Shown one piece after another: positions 37,601 to 64,000 of a stretch of 64,000 bases of DNA. The notes under the pieces were generated by a model. The model made no database searches and had not been told where the DNA came from. It saw nothing but the letters and a program-made list of their open reading frames with translations. The first letter of the stretch is position 1; the number at the start of each line of letters is the position of its first letter. The stretch comes from Silurus meridionalis (taxonomy: Eukaryota > Chordata > Actinopteri > Siluriformes > Siluridae), in contig NC_060909.1 of NCBI RefSeq assembly GCF_014805685.1, forward strand, positions 6,867,292-6,931,291, written 5' to 3'. A program made the position numbers and the translations under genes.

Positions 37601-40600
37601 GCATCCGAGTGTGACATGGTTGCGAAATTTCAATTTGAAAATGGGTTTGTCCAATAAAACTTCAGTGCAATCAGCCATAAAGAAAATGAATTCAGGACCC
37701 AAAAATATGAACAGGACATAAAAACACTCAACTGCTATGCAACAATTTTAGTTTCTCTAGAACTGCGGTACACTTTACTCTCCAGCTTCTCTCTGTTTGT
37801 GCCTTTTTCCCCCACTCCTTCTCCTGCACTATCATGTTATATGACTTATTCATTATTTAGCTAAATTGTCCTGTGTACTGTCATGTTGCTGGTTCTCATG
37901 TTTCTGCTTTCCTTCTGTGTCTCAGTCCAGGAAAGGTGAAGGCAGCTAAGGCCGCCTCCACAGTGCTGTGTAACATGTTTGTATACAGCAAGCTCCATAA
38001 AGATTTCAAGCAGGTGAGATTGATATTACAGGTCTATGTGTCTGAATATAAAAAAACAATTTCTTCAGACAAAGAAATGCAGCAGGTCAGTGAAAACTGC
38101 AAAACCATGGAACAGAAAGTGCATTAAGAGATATTAATTTAGACATTGTATAGCTATATAAACCAAATAAATTTACTAGAAACCTGTTAATGATTAATGT
38201 TTTATAATGTTTTCTAAAAACATACAAAACAAACTATAAGAGGCAGTTTTATAGACATACGTTTATGAATCTTGGCACATTCAATTGTTTCAGATTAGTT
38301 TATTACTGTATATTTAATTATATTCAACTCACTGGTTCATTTTTATTTGACTTTACTAAGGCAAATTTTGTTTCCTTACATGATTGAATGCATATCATAC
38401 TTCTGCCTTGTTAAGTTCTTGTTCCAGATTCATCAGTAGATTAATATACTGGTAGTAGCTTGGTTTTGAGGGAAATCACAGGGTTACAGTAATAAGTTAA
38501 TTCTGTTGTAATTTCTATGGTAGAAACTTTAGCAACACAGAGATTTGTGTGCCAGGTGCTGATTTTGTACTTTTGCAGTTCTCTGAAATATTACTTTTTT
38601 CTAAAGGGAAAAAGAGAGGTTTTGTGAGCGAGAAAACCGTTAATCATTTTATTTAATGACGACAGACTGATTTGTTTTGTAATAATTCCACTAGAGCTGA
38701 AACGATTCCTCAAGAAATTCGAATACAAAAAAAAATCATTGATGCTAATTATTTGCCTTGATGCTTCGTTTAATCCATTTAATTACACACGGAGCCCTAT
38801 GTTTCCCCATGGACCATTATTTCTGATGCACTACCTGCTAAACTCTGGAGTGTTCTGGTCAGGTAACCCAAAAGACGCTGCAGATTGAAAAATGGAGGAA
38901 TGGATATAAAACATTGTGGGCGAGGAGAAGATTTATTGGGAAGCCTGTTTTCACCATATAAAAAAAAAGTTTGCCTAATTTCAACTTTTTTATTCTTGCA
39001 ATTATGAGTTTTTATTTTTTTCGCAATTGCGACTTTATTTATTGCAATTTTGAGTTGTATTCGAGGTTTTTTCTTTCTCAATTCCGACTTTTGCCAATCC
39101 TTTTCTTTGGCCCGAATTCTATGCATGCCAGTTTCTCCCACATAAAAAAAAAAAAAAGGTTTGCATAATTTCGACTTAATTCCTTACAATTCTGACTTTA
39201 TTTCTCGTAAAAAGCCAACATTTCTGGTGCATCCACCAGAAACCATGTTGTCTTTTCCACATGCTAGTGTTAGAAAAAGTTCTCTCCTGGTATCAGCGGC
39301 TTAGTTTGATACCATGTGATTCTATTGATTGTAGCATTGTTTTTTCATTTAATTAATTTTCTCCATATTTTGGCAGAAATTCTACACTAAAACACAAATA
39401 ATTTATTTTTATATTTTTATTTACGATTTTTCTTTATATATTTGTATATGCATTTTCATGTAATATGTCAGTTAAATACACTAAATCATTTTAGTTTTCA
39501 CAGATATTCTTGTAGGCAAATTTCAGCAATAAAATTTAAGATTTTCTAAAAAGGAAACTAATTACTTGTTCATTTTGAAAGACCTCTCTTATTTTCTCCT
39601 GTATGTTTAGTATTGCTCTTAGATAAAGAAAAATAATCGCCAGATTACTCGATTACTAAAATAATCCATAGCTACAGCCTTAAGTTCCACAGTTAGAAAA
39701 TTATCTTTAAACTAAAAAAAAGTTATTCGTTATTAATAAAAAAAAAAGAAAAAAAGAAATGAAATAAAACATGCTGGAATGTTTTGTTATAGAAAAATAT
39801 AACATTTATGGGGTAGAAATCATAACACTGCTTTACATTGCATTACATGGATTATAACAGCACATCCCAGGTGTTTTATTTTAAATGTTTTGAGTAGGGA
39901 ATACTGAATGAAATGAACTGTGTTCAAACAGCATTAAAAAAAACAAATTTGTGCTTAAATAAGAAATTTCTGCAGTTTGTAATGGCACTGTTTTAGGTCA
40001 ACACTACGCTAAGCACATCTCCCACATGATGCACTCTGACTCATAATGGCTTTGGTCAGATAAGTGCAGTGTGTGGAATGTGACAGAGGAATGCACAAAG
40101 TATTGTTCCACCCAGTTTCTGCAGCCTACAGTATCTATTAGTGCCAAGGCAGTTGTAATCTTCATGGTTCAACAATAGCCAACACCTTTCAGTGCAGGAT
40201 TGTGTAATATCTGCCTTCAGTGCTATAGGGGCTTCATTGGGTGTGGACAAATAAGCTTGCTCCTGTTTCTCCTCTACGTTTTATTCCTGATTGAAGAATT
40301 TTCTTTATTCGTTGAAGTTTTTTCTTTTTATTAGAGTTGACATTGGATACTGCTGAAATTCACCAGAATATAAAGTTGAGTTTGCATACCTCGTGACGTT
40401 TCGATTTATTTATTTATATGTGCCTTATTAAAGCAACTAAATGTCAGCACATTGACTGTGTCAGGTCATATTTAAGCCACGAAATCTTCAAACAAAACAG
40501 TTACCAGTTGTTGTCAAACATGTCAGCAGGGTCACACAATCGTGTCAAATGGGGTCACACAAACAGCTATAACATGGACCCACAGTGTCTAATACTGGAC

Positions 40601-40753
40601 TTTCTTATTATGTGAGGTTTTAGAGTGTTTAGGGCAAAAAACGTTAATTTAATACATAATAATAATAATAATAATTGACTTGACTTGACTAATAAACAAT
40701 ATCAGAAAAAGCAAAAGTAACTGAAATTTGGTTAAAAAAAAGAATCTCCATGC

Positions 40754-40816
<63 letters not shown>

Positions 40817-41069
40817 ATCTATCTCATTATAATAGCTATATGATCAGTATAAATATTTTTCATGACAATGAAGGGAAATGTTGAATGATTTTCTATATAT
40901 TTAATGCAAAAATATGCAAACTTGTACACTCATGCAGATTGTCTAATATGTACAACTAAATATTTAAAGTAGTCTTTCCAGTAGTAGTCTTTGAGCAATG
41001 TTTTACTGGGTTTTTTTTTCCATTTTGCAGAAGGGGTTCACGAGGAGGGACTTCACTGAAACGGTCTGA
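17757..41069 (+). CDS. pkp3: Plakophilin 3, complete, 13 coding exons
   Basis: Exons: 17757-17919, 25735-25811, 27424-28049, 28322-28445, 30017-30221, 32242-32416, 33072-33189, 33351-33515, 33664-33846, 35147-35300, 36306-36501, 37926-38013, 41031-41069. Phases agree at every join and give 770 codons plus stop, near the 797 aa of human PKP3. Residues 1-289 are the head domain: FFSALQP at the start, serine sites such as RRSLS and RRAGSVHSL (about 258-266) like the 14-3-3/kinase region of mammalian PKP3. From about residue 290 come armadillo repeats: [95 protein letters not shown]. It ends [15 protein letters not shown]3 links desmosomal cadherins and desmoplakin in epithelia and also occurs in RNP and nuclear pools (family knowledge). 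The exon-7 donor is the weak GTTCGG. Intron 1 is 7.8 kb. Confidence 0.95.
18617..18920 (+). repeat. Duplicated intronic segment, copy 1
   Basis: Shares long matching stretches with 21369-21740, including GGTATCTTTTTTCCAAAA, GGGCTCCTAAAGATCAG, AAAGCTTGAAAGAT, GGGTTTTCATCATAGTTATG and TTATGTCGATCTTTGT-like text. It is not a repeat type I recognise. Confidence 0.8.
20819..21290 (+). repeat. Dispersed teleost repeat
   Basis: Contains GAGGAACCTTGAGAGGAAC, ACTCAAAAAGGGATCCCACC and GGGTGACACCGGATAG, the same phrases as the copy at 43525-44060, followed by a GCATCAGGGTCATTAGGC stretch. It is diverged. Confidence 0.65.
21369..21740 (+). repeat. Duplicated intronic segment, copy 2
   Basis: Direct-orientation partner of 18617-18920, about 2.8 kb downstream in the same pkp3 intron. 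It contains extra insertions, so the copies are not recent. Confidence 0.8.
30254..30375 (+). mobile_element. Fish LINE/SINE tail fragment
   Basis: Text from TTCGGCTTCTCCCGTTAGGG, GTCGCCACAGCGGATC, to TTTTTACGCTGGATGCCC and TTATCCGGGCTTGG is a very common teleost retroposon tail. It shares its first part with 15775-15810 and 35930-35955. Confidence 0.75.
30413..30490. repeat. (TA)n array, left of pogo-like MITE
   Basis: About 35 TA units, directly abutting the MITE terminus at 30491. Confidence 0.95.
30491..30805. mobile_element. pogo/Tigger-like MITE in a (TA)n array
   Basis: Termini CAGTAATCCCCCATTTATCG and, at the other end, the inverse of CAGTAATCTGCCGCTTTACC. TA dinucleotides flank both ends and (TA)n arrays continue on both sides. 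Length 315 bp, no coding capacity. The CAGTAATCCCCC-type start with TA targets suits the pogo branch of Tc1/mariner; the exact family is not proven. Confidence 0.75.
30806..30879. repeat. (TA)n array, right of pogo-like MITE
   Basis: About 36 TA units continuing from the MITE end. Confidence 0.95.
31093..31124. repeat. (GT)n microsatellite
   Basis: Short GT array in pkp3 intron 5. Confidence 0.9.
31237..31300 (+). repeat. Second copy of the 4.4-kb palindrome element, one side only
   Basis: GGAATTGTCAGGATTTTCTC, TTTTTAAGAGAAATTCTTAA and AAAACACTAGCGG match 4372-4430. The second arm is absent; instead a GGGCTGTCAGCTGG hAT-like terminus follows at about 31307. Confidence 0.7.
31557..31621. repeat. 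(TA)n array
   Basis: About 32 TA units in pkp3 intron 5. Confidence 0.95.
35905..36190 (-). mobile_element. LINE reverse-transcriptase 3' fragment
   Basis: Minus-strand reading across shifted frames recovers the basic C-terminal region and 3' tail of the same LINE family as 15725-15945: the tail phrase TTCGGCTTCTCCCATTAGGC, then CCTCTACATCTGCCTCTTTC and CTCACCACATCCATAAACTT. It has several indels and lies in pkp3 intron 10. Confidence 0.7.
38692..39682. mobile_element. hAT-type non-autonomous element
   Basis: Ends TAGAGCTG and CAGCCTTA, flanked by an 8-bp near-identical target duplication (aattccac 38684-38691, agttccac 39683-39690). It is 991 bp with no transposase. It shares terminal regions with 3500-4219 in inverted orientation, and inner text (CTCGTAAA..GGTGCATCCACC) in the same orientation. 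It lies in pkp3 intron 12. Confidence 0.75.
40756..40814. repeat. (CA)n microsatellite
   Basis: About 29 CA units shortly before the last pkp3 exon. Confidence 0.97.
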
Positions 41070-41303
41070 TTTAGTCATACTTAGAAATGGATCTGTGTGA
41101 AGCTTAAAATTAACAGGAATAACCCAATCATCTATCAAGCTCAACATGAGGGGAGGCTTTCTGAGAACATGCCTGTAATCTTTGGCTTTTTTTTTTTCTT
41201 TTTTCTTCAATTTGATTGCTGTGCATTTCTGGGAGGACATTTTTTTTTCAGTGGAGTTGAATGAAACTGGATGGATATGTTGGAACATTCATTTAATTTG
41301 AGG

Positions 41304-41309
41304 AATAAA
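41304..41309 (+). terminator. pkp3: pkp3 poly(A) signal candidate
   Basis: AATAAA 235 bases after the pkp3 stop codon, the first such hexamer downstream on this strand. Confidence 0.5.
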
Positions 41310-42359
41310 GAACATTGTGGACTGTTTTTCTGACTCAGTTCCGCACCATGAGTGTATGCTCACCTTGAAACTGACCAGGAAAAAATATTGTCATGCAATG
41401 TCTAATAACTCTTAGTGCTGTTGAGTTTGCGTGTGTGTGCGTGTGCGTGTGTTTGTACTGTATACACTAATGCATTTATCTATCAGTATGTAGAATTAGA
41501 CATGACTCACAGTGTTAAAAATATGCATCATTACATTTTTTTATTTGTTTTGGTTGCCACATTATTTCAGAATATTTAGGGTTGTTTTATAAGTAAAAAC
41601 ACTGTAAATTCATATTGGTTTCTTGGACACTCAAATTAATAATCGAATTATTTTAGCATTTTGAACTGGGACTGAATCTCAGTGCTACCCTTGAGATTAA
41701 GAGTCTGTTTCTAATTTAGGCTGGGATTACATGTTATACTTGCACTGTAGCTCTCTATTATGTAGTGGTGTACTTTTGGCCATCCACAAAGTCACAACAT
41801 CCAAGCATTGATGCATAAACAGTGCTGTATATACAGTTTAAAAAGGTTGTGGTACCTAGTACAGTCATACACATAAAAAGATCTGAATTTAGATTTGAAA
41901 CAAAACATAGGGCTTTTTAAATCATAATAATTATTTTCTAATGTTTGATTTTTTGACGCTTTCTCTGTATCATTCTTAAAGATCTGCTGGTTGATTTTTA
42001 TTAATCTAAGTGATTTGTTTGTTCGTTTGTTTTTGACATAGAAGGATTTCAGATTTCACTAACAAATTACTGTTAAAATTGCTTTTGTAGCAGACTGACT
42101 TAAATACCTAAATGAAAGTATTATGTGAGAGACTGTTATGGTACCTCAACAATATGTTTTACACATCAAGCAAAAAGTTGGCGTCACATCGCCAATTAAA
42201 TGTTACTCATCTGTTGTTTTGAGACGTCTATAACTAACATTATGATCATCTCATATAAAGATAGTAAACATGTAGTGAAGACTCACTTGTTCAGTTCAGT
42301 CTTCCTTTGCTAGTGATTACTAAAACTGTTTGTATGTTTACTGTTTTCTTATTTTAACT

Positions 42360-42363
<4 letters not shown>

Positions 42364-42411
<48 letters not shown>
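42364..42411. repeat. (CT)n microsatellite
   Basis: About 24 CT units. Confidence 0.97.
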
Positions 42412-42414
<3 letters not shown>

Positions 42415-43524
42415 CCCAAACACGTGGGTGGATTGAAAGGTTGACAGGATACACATTTCTCCCACTAAGCAGTGCCCAGACAGATTGCCCTCTACACAGT
42501 CTGTCTGTTGTACGGGTGCAAATGGTAATAACTGTATGAAAGGGGTGTTTTGGAAAAATACTTGGGAAATAACAGAAGACTGAGACACGTAAAAGGAACA
42601 GATCAAAAACAGATGTCAGGAAGCTGATGGTCTTCAGCCAGAAATGCTGACCTTGGGGTTTGGCTTGACCTTATCTCAAATGCTTATTATTATCTTCTCA
42701 CTGTGCAGGCCATTGAGAGGGAATGAGGAACAGTGAGGGTGGAAAGAGAAAAAGAAAAGGGAGTTACATTGTGTAAAATACTGAGATAAATGAGTGTCAG
42801 AGAGCGCAATATGATGAATCTTGATTTCAATAAACACACTAATTCTTTTTTAGACCTGACTATGTTCTGCTTGTTTTTCAAGGGTTAACTGCAAAGATAC
42901 CAAAAAGAAAAGAAAAAAGCAGGGTTTAACAAAACTCTCTGAGTCTTGGGTTCCTTAATATAGCTGCCCTGTGCTTTAATAACAGTTTCAGACTTGCACA
43001 TTCAGTTATTAAGATACATCAGCACTTAGAGGTCCTCATGCAATGGGTCACCATTGATTATAGACAGAGTTATTCAATTTAAAGCATGCACATGCATACA
43101 ATTTGTTTGTTTCCATTTGCACTATTTAAGAAAACTTTGTGGTAAAATACGCAAGTGAAACTGGATTATATCTGATCATGGAACAGTTTATGAAAAAAAA
43201 AGATAAAAGTCCAACTCCAGCACTTATCATGGGAACATGCTGTGCTAAATGGAATGGGATGCATTCCTAATGCTGGGCAAAGGAACAGAGATACCAATAA
43301 TAATTATGGAAGTAAAGGTAAAATAAACTGGTTTTTCTTACTGTTTAAAAACTGAAAATAATAATAATTATTAAGTGTTCTCATAAAAGCCATGCTCTTG
43401 ACCAGTTTGATATTAGTGGGCCATCCATTTATGTCCTTCTTTTCATTTCCTGTAGCAGCTATAAATTAGCTTAAAAAGCATAATAATTTTTTTCTTTCAG
43501 ACCACAGCAGAAATAGTTTTAATT

Positions 43525-44060
43525 CAAGTCAAGTCAAGTCAAGTTTATTTTTAAAGCGCTTTTCACAACAGACATTGTCTCAAAGCAGCTTTACAGAAAT
43601 CAACAGTCAAGCTGAATGGTGTGTATTTATCCCTGATGAGCAAGCCATGGCGACTGTGGCAAGGAAAAACTCCCTTAGATGTTATGAGGAAGAAACCTTG
43701 AGAGGAACCAGACTCAAAAGGGGAACCCATCCTCATTTGGGTGACATCAAGAGTTTGATCATAAATCTTTCAACAATACAGAACACTGAAGAGTAAGAAC
43801 TAACATGAGTACTGGAGTATAAGATTATAAGTAATGTTCTTTCTACAGTCTTTAGTATAAAACTAGGAGCTACTGAGCTCAAAATTTGTGATCATCACAG
43901 ATCCAGCATCAGCTTCTCCATGCCAGAGCCTTTAAACACCCTAGGAGGTCCAATGTCAAACTCCACACATGTAGTGGGATCCAATTGGCACTGGTACGTC
44001 TCTAGATGGTTCAGGATGTTTGCGAGTTTGGCATCTACTTCTTTAATTGTGGCAAAAGGT
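43525..44060 (+). repeat. Dispersed teleost repeat, longest copy
   Basis: Starts with (TCAAG)n leading into TTTATTTTTAAAGCGCTTTT and CTCAAAGCAGCTTTACAGAA. Continues through ATCCCTGATGAGCAAGCCAT, GAAACCTTGAGAGGAACCAG and CATCCTCATTTGGGTGAC, and ends near GGTACGTCTCTAGATGGTTC. Shorter copies lie at 962-1212, 20819-21290 and 55565-55640. Confidence 0.75.
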
Positions 44061-45084
44061 TTATGCACTAATATTAAATATATTATATAATGGCCTTGAC
44101 ACTATCAGAAGCACTGACCTACATTTACAACCTAAATTTTAATATTTGTTCCATGAAATTTTATTAATTTATTCCCAACAGTTCATGTTGAATTTTTTTC
44201 CAATCAGATTTTAGCCTCTATGTGCTGCCATGTCAATCAAATCTGCCCGGGACCTTCAGAATCAGTTGTGCTGGCCGTTGTACCTTAGACTACATTAGCA
44301 ATCAAATTTCAAATTCGCCTCACAGAGCCAGCTAGCTGGCCCAGAATAGCGTCAGCATTTTTCCATTCTCTGATTGGTTAATTAGAGGGAAACTGTTACA
44401 AACAATTTCAACTAGCAAAACACGTGTGTAGCTCTGCACACATTAATACATCAGAGTTAGAGTTGTGCAAATTATGAGTATGCATCTCTGGTGAGTAGGT
44501 TGTTTTTTGTGTACATTTTAAATGTTTTTGTCATGTTATTGATTCTGAACTGCTCCAGATGATGTAGGTGACACAGTTGTGGTTGTAGTGTAGAGGTTTG
44601 GAGCTTGCTTTAGTAAAATGGTATTTACCTTCCATATGTGAAATGCCTCTCGCTCTGTAATGCATGCGTTGTTATATTGAGTTTTTGTATTGTATTGATG
44701 GTTTCTATAATTGCGACATGATAATAGAGGTATTAAGAGGTGGATTAAATCGGGTAAGTCCCCACTGGAGGCTCAGGTACCAAATACACGGCCGACCACT
44801 GATATATATATATGCACACAGAAGAGAACCCTTGGAAACAACACTTCCAAACACACCATATTTGTTCAGGCTTTTTCTGCACCTGGTTGCTACTTAGCCA
44901 CTTTAACATACTGCTTTACCATGTTGGCAAACAATGACTGTGTAATATATCATGTGTTCATTTGACCACATTTACCAAGATTATTGTCCTGATAGGTAAA
45001 ACCATAGAATTCAAAGCGGCAGAACTTTTATTTTCACATGACTAAAATCCAACATATATATGATATGATGATGCTTCTCAAACT

Positions 45085-45681
45085 ACAGTGTTGGGCCTAG
45101 TTATCGCATTTCAGGAACCGTGGATCAGTTTTAGGACATTGAAATACTTAAAAAGGTCATGTTGCCTTATACCGAGAAGGAAATGCCCATAAAATGGGTG
45201 TTTCATCAAGACAACGACCCCCAACACACCAGTAAGCGAGAAGCACCTTGATTCCAGACCAACAAGAATAGCGTTATGGAGGGGCCTGGAATACCTGTTC
45301 ACAGGTGCCAAAGGTTGGTCGACTCCATGCAACACAGATGTGAAGCAGTTCTCAAAAACCGTGGTTATACAACTAAATATTAGTTTAGTGATTCACAAGA
45401 AAGCTAAATCTTTAAGCATTTTTTAGTTTTTACAGTAAATGTTTGACTTTGTAAAGAAACATGCAGAAACTGCTATTTTTTTGAACAGCCTAATATTCTT
45501 TTCTCTTACCTTTCTTTAAATTAATAACAAAATTGATACATTTTTCTTCATGTTTTGATTTAGAATTGAACGCGTCGTGTTCCCAATGCATTTGCGTGTA
45601 TTAAAATAAAAGTTATAATAAGGATTTTGATCTTTACTCACTTTTTTATTTTAAACACTGCTATTATTTTGAACACAACTG
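45085..45681 (+). mobile_element. Tc1-like 3' relic
   Basis: Encodes a Tc1 transposase tail: WVFHQDNDPQHTSK with the second catalytic Asp, a stop, then, in frame, RLVDSMQHRCEAVLKNRGY. The right terminus reads TATTTTGAACACAACTG followed by TA. The left terminus is missing, so the copy is 5'-truncated. Confidence 0.75.
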
Positions 45682-47229
45682 TATATATAGGTAAAGGAGG
45701 GTTTAAAGTAACTTATAAAAATTAGTGGCTATTTAAAATAACTTCAAGTATCTGTGTTCACTTCTGGTAAGTCATAATGGTGAAGACATTATTATTCTAT
45801 GCATTATGGATAAATGTGAGAAGATAAATCTTATGTCACATAAATAAATTAATTGATTAGATCTAATCTACTTATGCAGTAGTTACTATAAAAATTGGAA
45901 GACAAACACAACACCTTAATGTTTTTTTGAATGAAATGCACTATGGGTAATGGACAATGTAGAATGAAAGGACAGGTAAATTTATTATACATTATGAAGG
46001 CACACTGATAAAAATGAGGTTTTAATATGGATATATTTTATTGCATCTGCATGTATGTGTAATAGCAAAGAAAACACTTCTTGAATACATTTTCAGACTT
46101 GATTATTTGTGTTTTTATGTTATAATACAAACATCTTAGAGGTTGGTGTTGGTAAAAACAAACAACTAAAAATGGTCATTGAATTATGGGTTTGTGGTCA
46201 AACTGTGCAAAGTACCAGACAAATCAGACCCATTATTACATAATTAACCTGAGTACATGGGTCAATGAATATTTCTCAACTTAAACAAAGTACAACTGCT
46301 TAAACATGAAACAAGGAAATGTGCAAGATTGTTGGCTTGCCCATTTAAATCAATGACATGTTGTCCCTTTCTTTCTTAGGTCAAAGGGTGTAAATTCAGC
46401 AGAAGATCATTGAGCTTTAACCACTATGAAGCTTGCAAAGATGTAAAAGCCTAAAGACTACTGATATTACTATGTAAAAAATAGATTTTTTTGCACCCCG
46501 TTTCACGTAAAATGAAAAATAGAAAAATCTTTTTAACAGCTTACTGCCACATCATTTACCATCTTTACCCATAACTAAAAATGTTACACAAAACAAGTAC
46601 ACTTGATTCTTACACATGTATAAAACATATAAAGGAAAACTTTAAACATTTAGTATCCTCATAGTACATTGAGGTCTAAAACATTTCAGACCCGAATGTA
46701 ATTCCATATGGCCGGAATCGGGTGGGGGCTTCATACATTCACTGTCCTCGCAACACAGGTTAAACTTACAATTACATAAGCACAATTTAGTTTTACTCAA
46801 ATAATCCAAAATTTCTTCATACTGCATGTACAAAATAATAACACCAGAACGTAGTTAAAAAAAAACACATTAACAACACACAACTGTAAAATGTTTGAAG
46901 ACCCATTAAGGCACAGTAGTAGCTTACTGTACGTATAAAAAAAAAAAGTCAAAGTAAATGTGTTTACTAATAGTATTTAAAATATGCATGTTGCCTTCAG
47001 GTCAACTTTGCCGCTACTGCCATCAAGTGGGGAGAATATGCACATACACATACATTCCGTAATAACTGACAAAGACAAGAGTATTTTAGTGCAGTTTTTA
47101 AGTCAATTCATTTTAGCTCCTGTCAGATGATTAACAATACAACAGCAATAACAAAAGTAATGAGAATTATCATTCACAACATAACTGCATACAATCACTG
47201 TACAAGCTATGGGCTATACACATACATTA

Positions 47230-47239
47230 TTTATTTATT
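47230..47239 (-). terminator. ano9: ano9 poly(A) signal candidate
   Basis: Two overlapping TTTATT hexamers (AATAAA on the minus strand) lie about 400 bases after the ano9 stop. Other AT-rich candidates exist. Confidence 0.35.
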
Positions 47240-47640
47240 TTCCAAGGTAGTGAATGCACCTTAAATCTTTTTAAAAATCCACAAATCCAGAAAGTAGTGT
47301 TTTAAGTGTGCCAAAACTTCCATTCTGCACTTATCTATTACTAAAAAAAATATGCTTAAAATGTTCTTATAAAAAATATTTAAAAAAAAAGTCCTTTTTG
47401 TGTCTAATAGTGCTGTGAAATGTGTGAGTCTAGCAAAATAAAATGGAGATGCAATTCATATACAACATTAACATGGTTTTAACCTTCAGTCACATCACAA
47501 ATCGTGGCTGAAATCCGTTTCTTCCACCTCTCTCCATTATTAACAGCCCAGGCAGCTTCTACATATTTGCTTTCTCTGTGCACACACAGTCCTTGTAGAA
47601 ACTTTTTCAAGAGAGTCATCGGCTAAAAGACCTTTGCTTA

Positions 47641-63866
<16,226 letters not shown>

Positions 63867-64000
63867 GTTACACACATTGCAACCTTTATTACACAAGTCC
63901 AGTTTAACATTCTATAACTTTACACTGTAATGTTTTAAAATGCCGTTATCCAATGGAACCAAGAAGAGAATGTGTTCCCTTTCTAGTTATATTGTATTCA

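Larger units (their letters stand above)
41070..47640. other. Intergenic region between pkp3 and ano9 (converging genes)
   Basis: Contains both 3' UTRs, a CT array, a dispersed repeat (43525-44060) and a Tc1 relic (45085-45681). Reading both strands for TIR/Ig-type exons of SIGIRR, the gene between PKP3 and ANO9 in mammals, found none. Frames at 46642-46833 and 44664-44965 show no recognisable similarity. Confidence 0.6.

Noticed and set aside
46642..46833. Cys-rich 63-codon minus-strand frame downstream of ano9
   Set aside because: Considered as a last ano9 exon, but the 43-bp exon at 47641-47683 gives the family-like TDV end, and this frame has no fitting acceptor that I could see.

Overview
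The window is nuclear DNA from a ray-finned (teleost) fish. The evidence is compact vertebrate-style exons with GT-AG introns, proteins that read clearly as vertebrate orthologs, and a dense mix of fish-type repeats: several Tc1/mariner families, hAT and pogo-like MITEs, LINE tails and long (TA)n and (GT)n arrays. An otophysan or catfish-like species is possible from the repeats, but this is only an impression.

Layout. 1-4997 (+): the last six coding exons of the tetraspanin cd81; the start lies left of the window. 4998-8846: intergenic, no gene recognised. 8847-14468 (+): a decayed two-gene unit of transposon type. The first gene has about ten exons and resembles the multicopy SAMD3-like fish proteins. 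The second is a zinc-finger/transposase-like reading frame. Both carry several frameshifts or stops. 14469-17756: intergenic repeats. 17757-41069 (+): a complete plakophilin 3 gene (pkp3) in 13 coding exons, 770 codons plus stop. 41070-47640: intergenic, with a dispersed repeat and a Tc1 relic. 47641-63866 (-): anoctamin 9 (ano9, TMEM16J) in 24 well-supported coding exons plus a tentative 5-codon first exon, about 814 aa. Its introns hold relics of several Tc1 families and a gypsy-type fragment.

The neighbouring pkp3 and ano9 match the PKP3-SIGIRR-ANO9 cluster of human 11p15.5, but no SIGIRR exons were seen between them. The three host genes are not an operon and are regulated separately. PKP3 is a desmosomal armadillo protein, CD81 a membrane organiser and ANO9 an ion channel/scramblase-family membrane protein.

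The most interesting observations are: a tandemly duplicated, frame-neutral exon in the ano9 N-terminus; a cysteine cluster in ano9 before the calcium-site helix; a conserved T-D-V C-terminus on a 43-bp last exon; the broken two-gene mobile module at 8.8-14.5 kb; a gypsy fragment with integrase ahead of the reverse-transcriptase leader (Gmr1-like order); a long palindrome built around a (TA)n array; and a retroposed tail nested inside a Tc1 terminal repeat. All joins were made by eye from reading frame and splice signals. No search or alignment was run.
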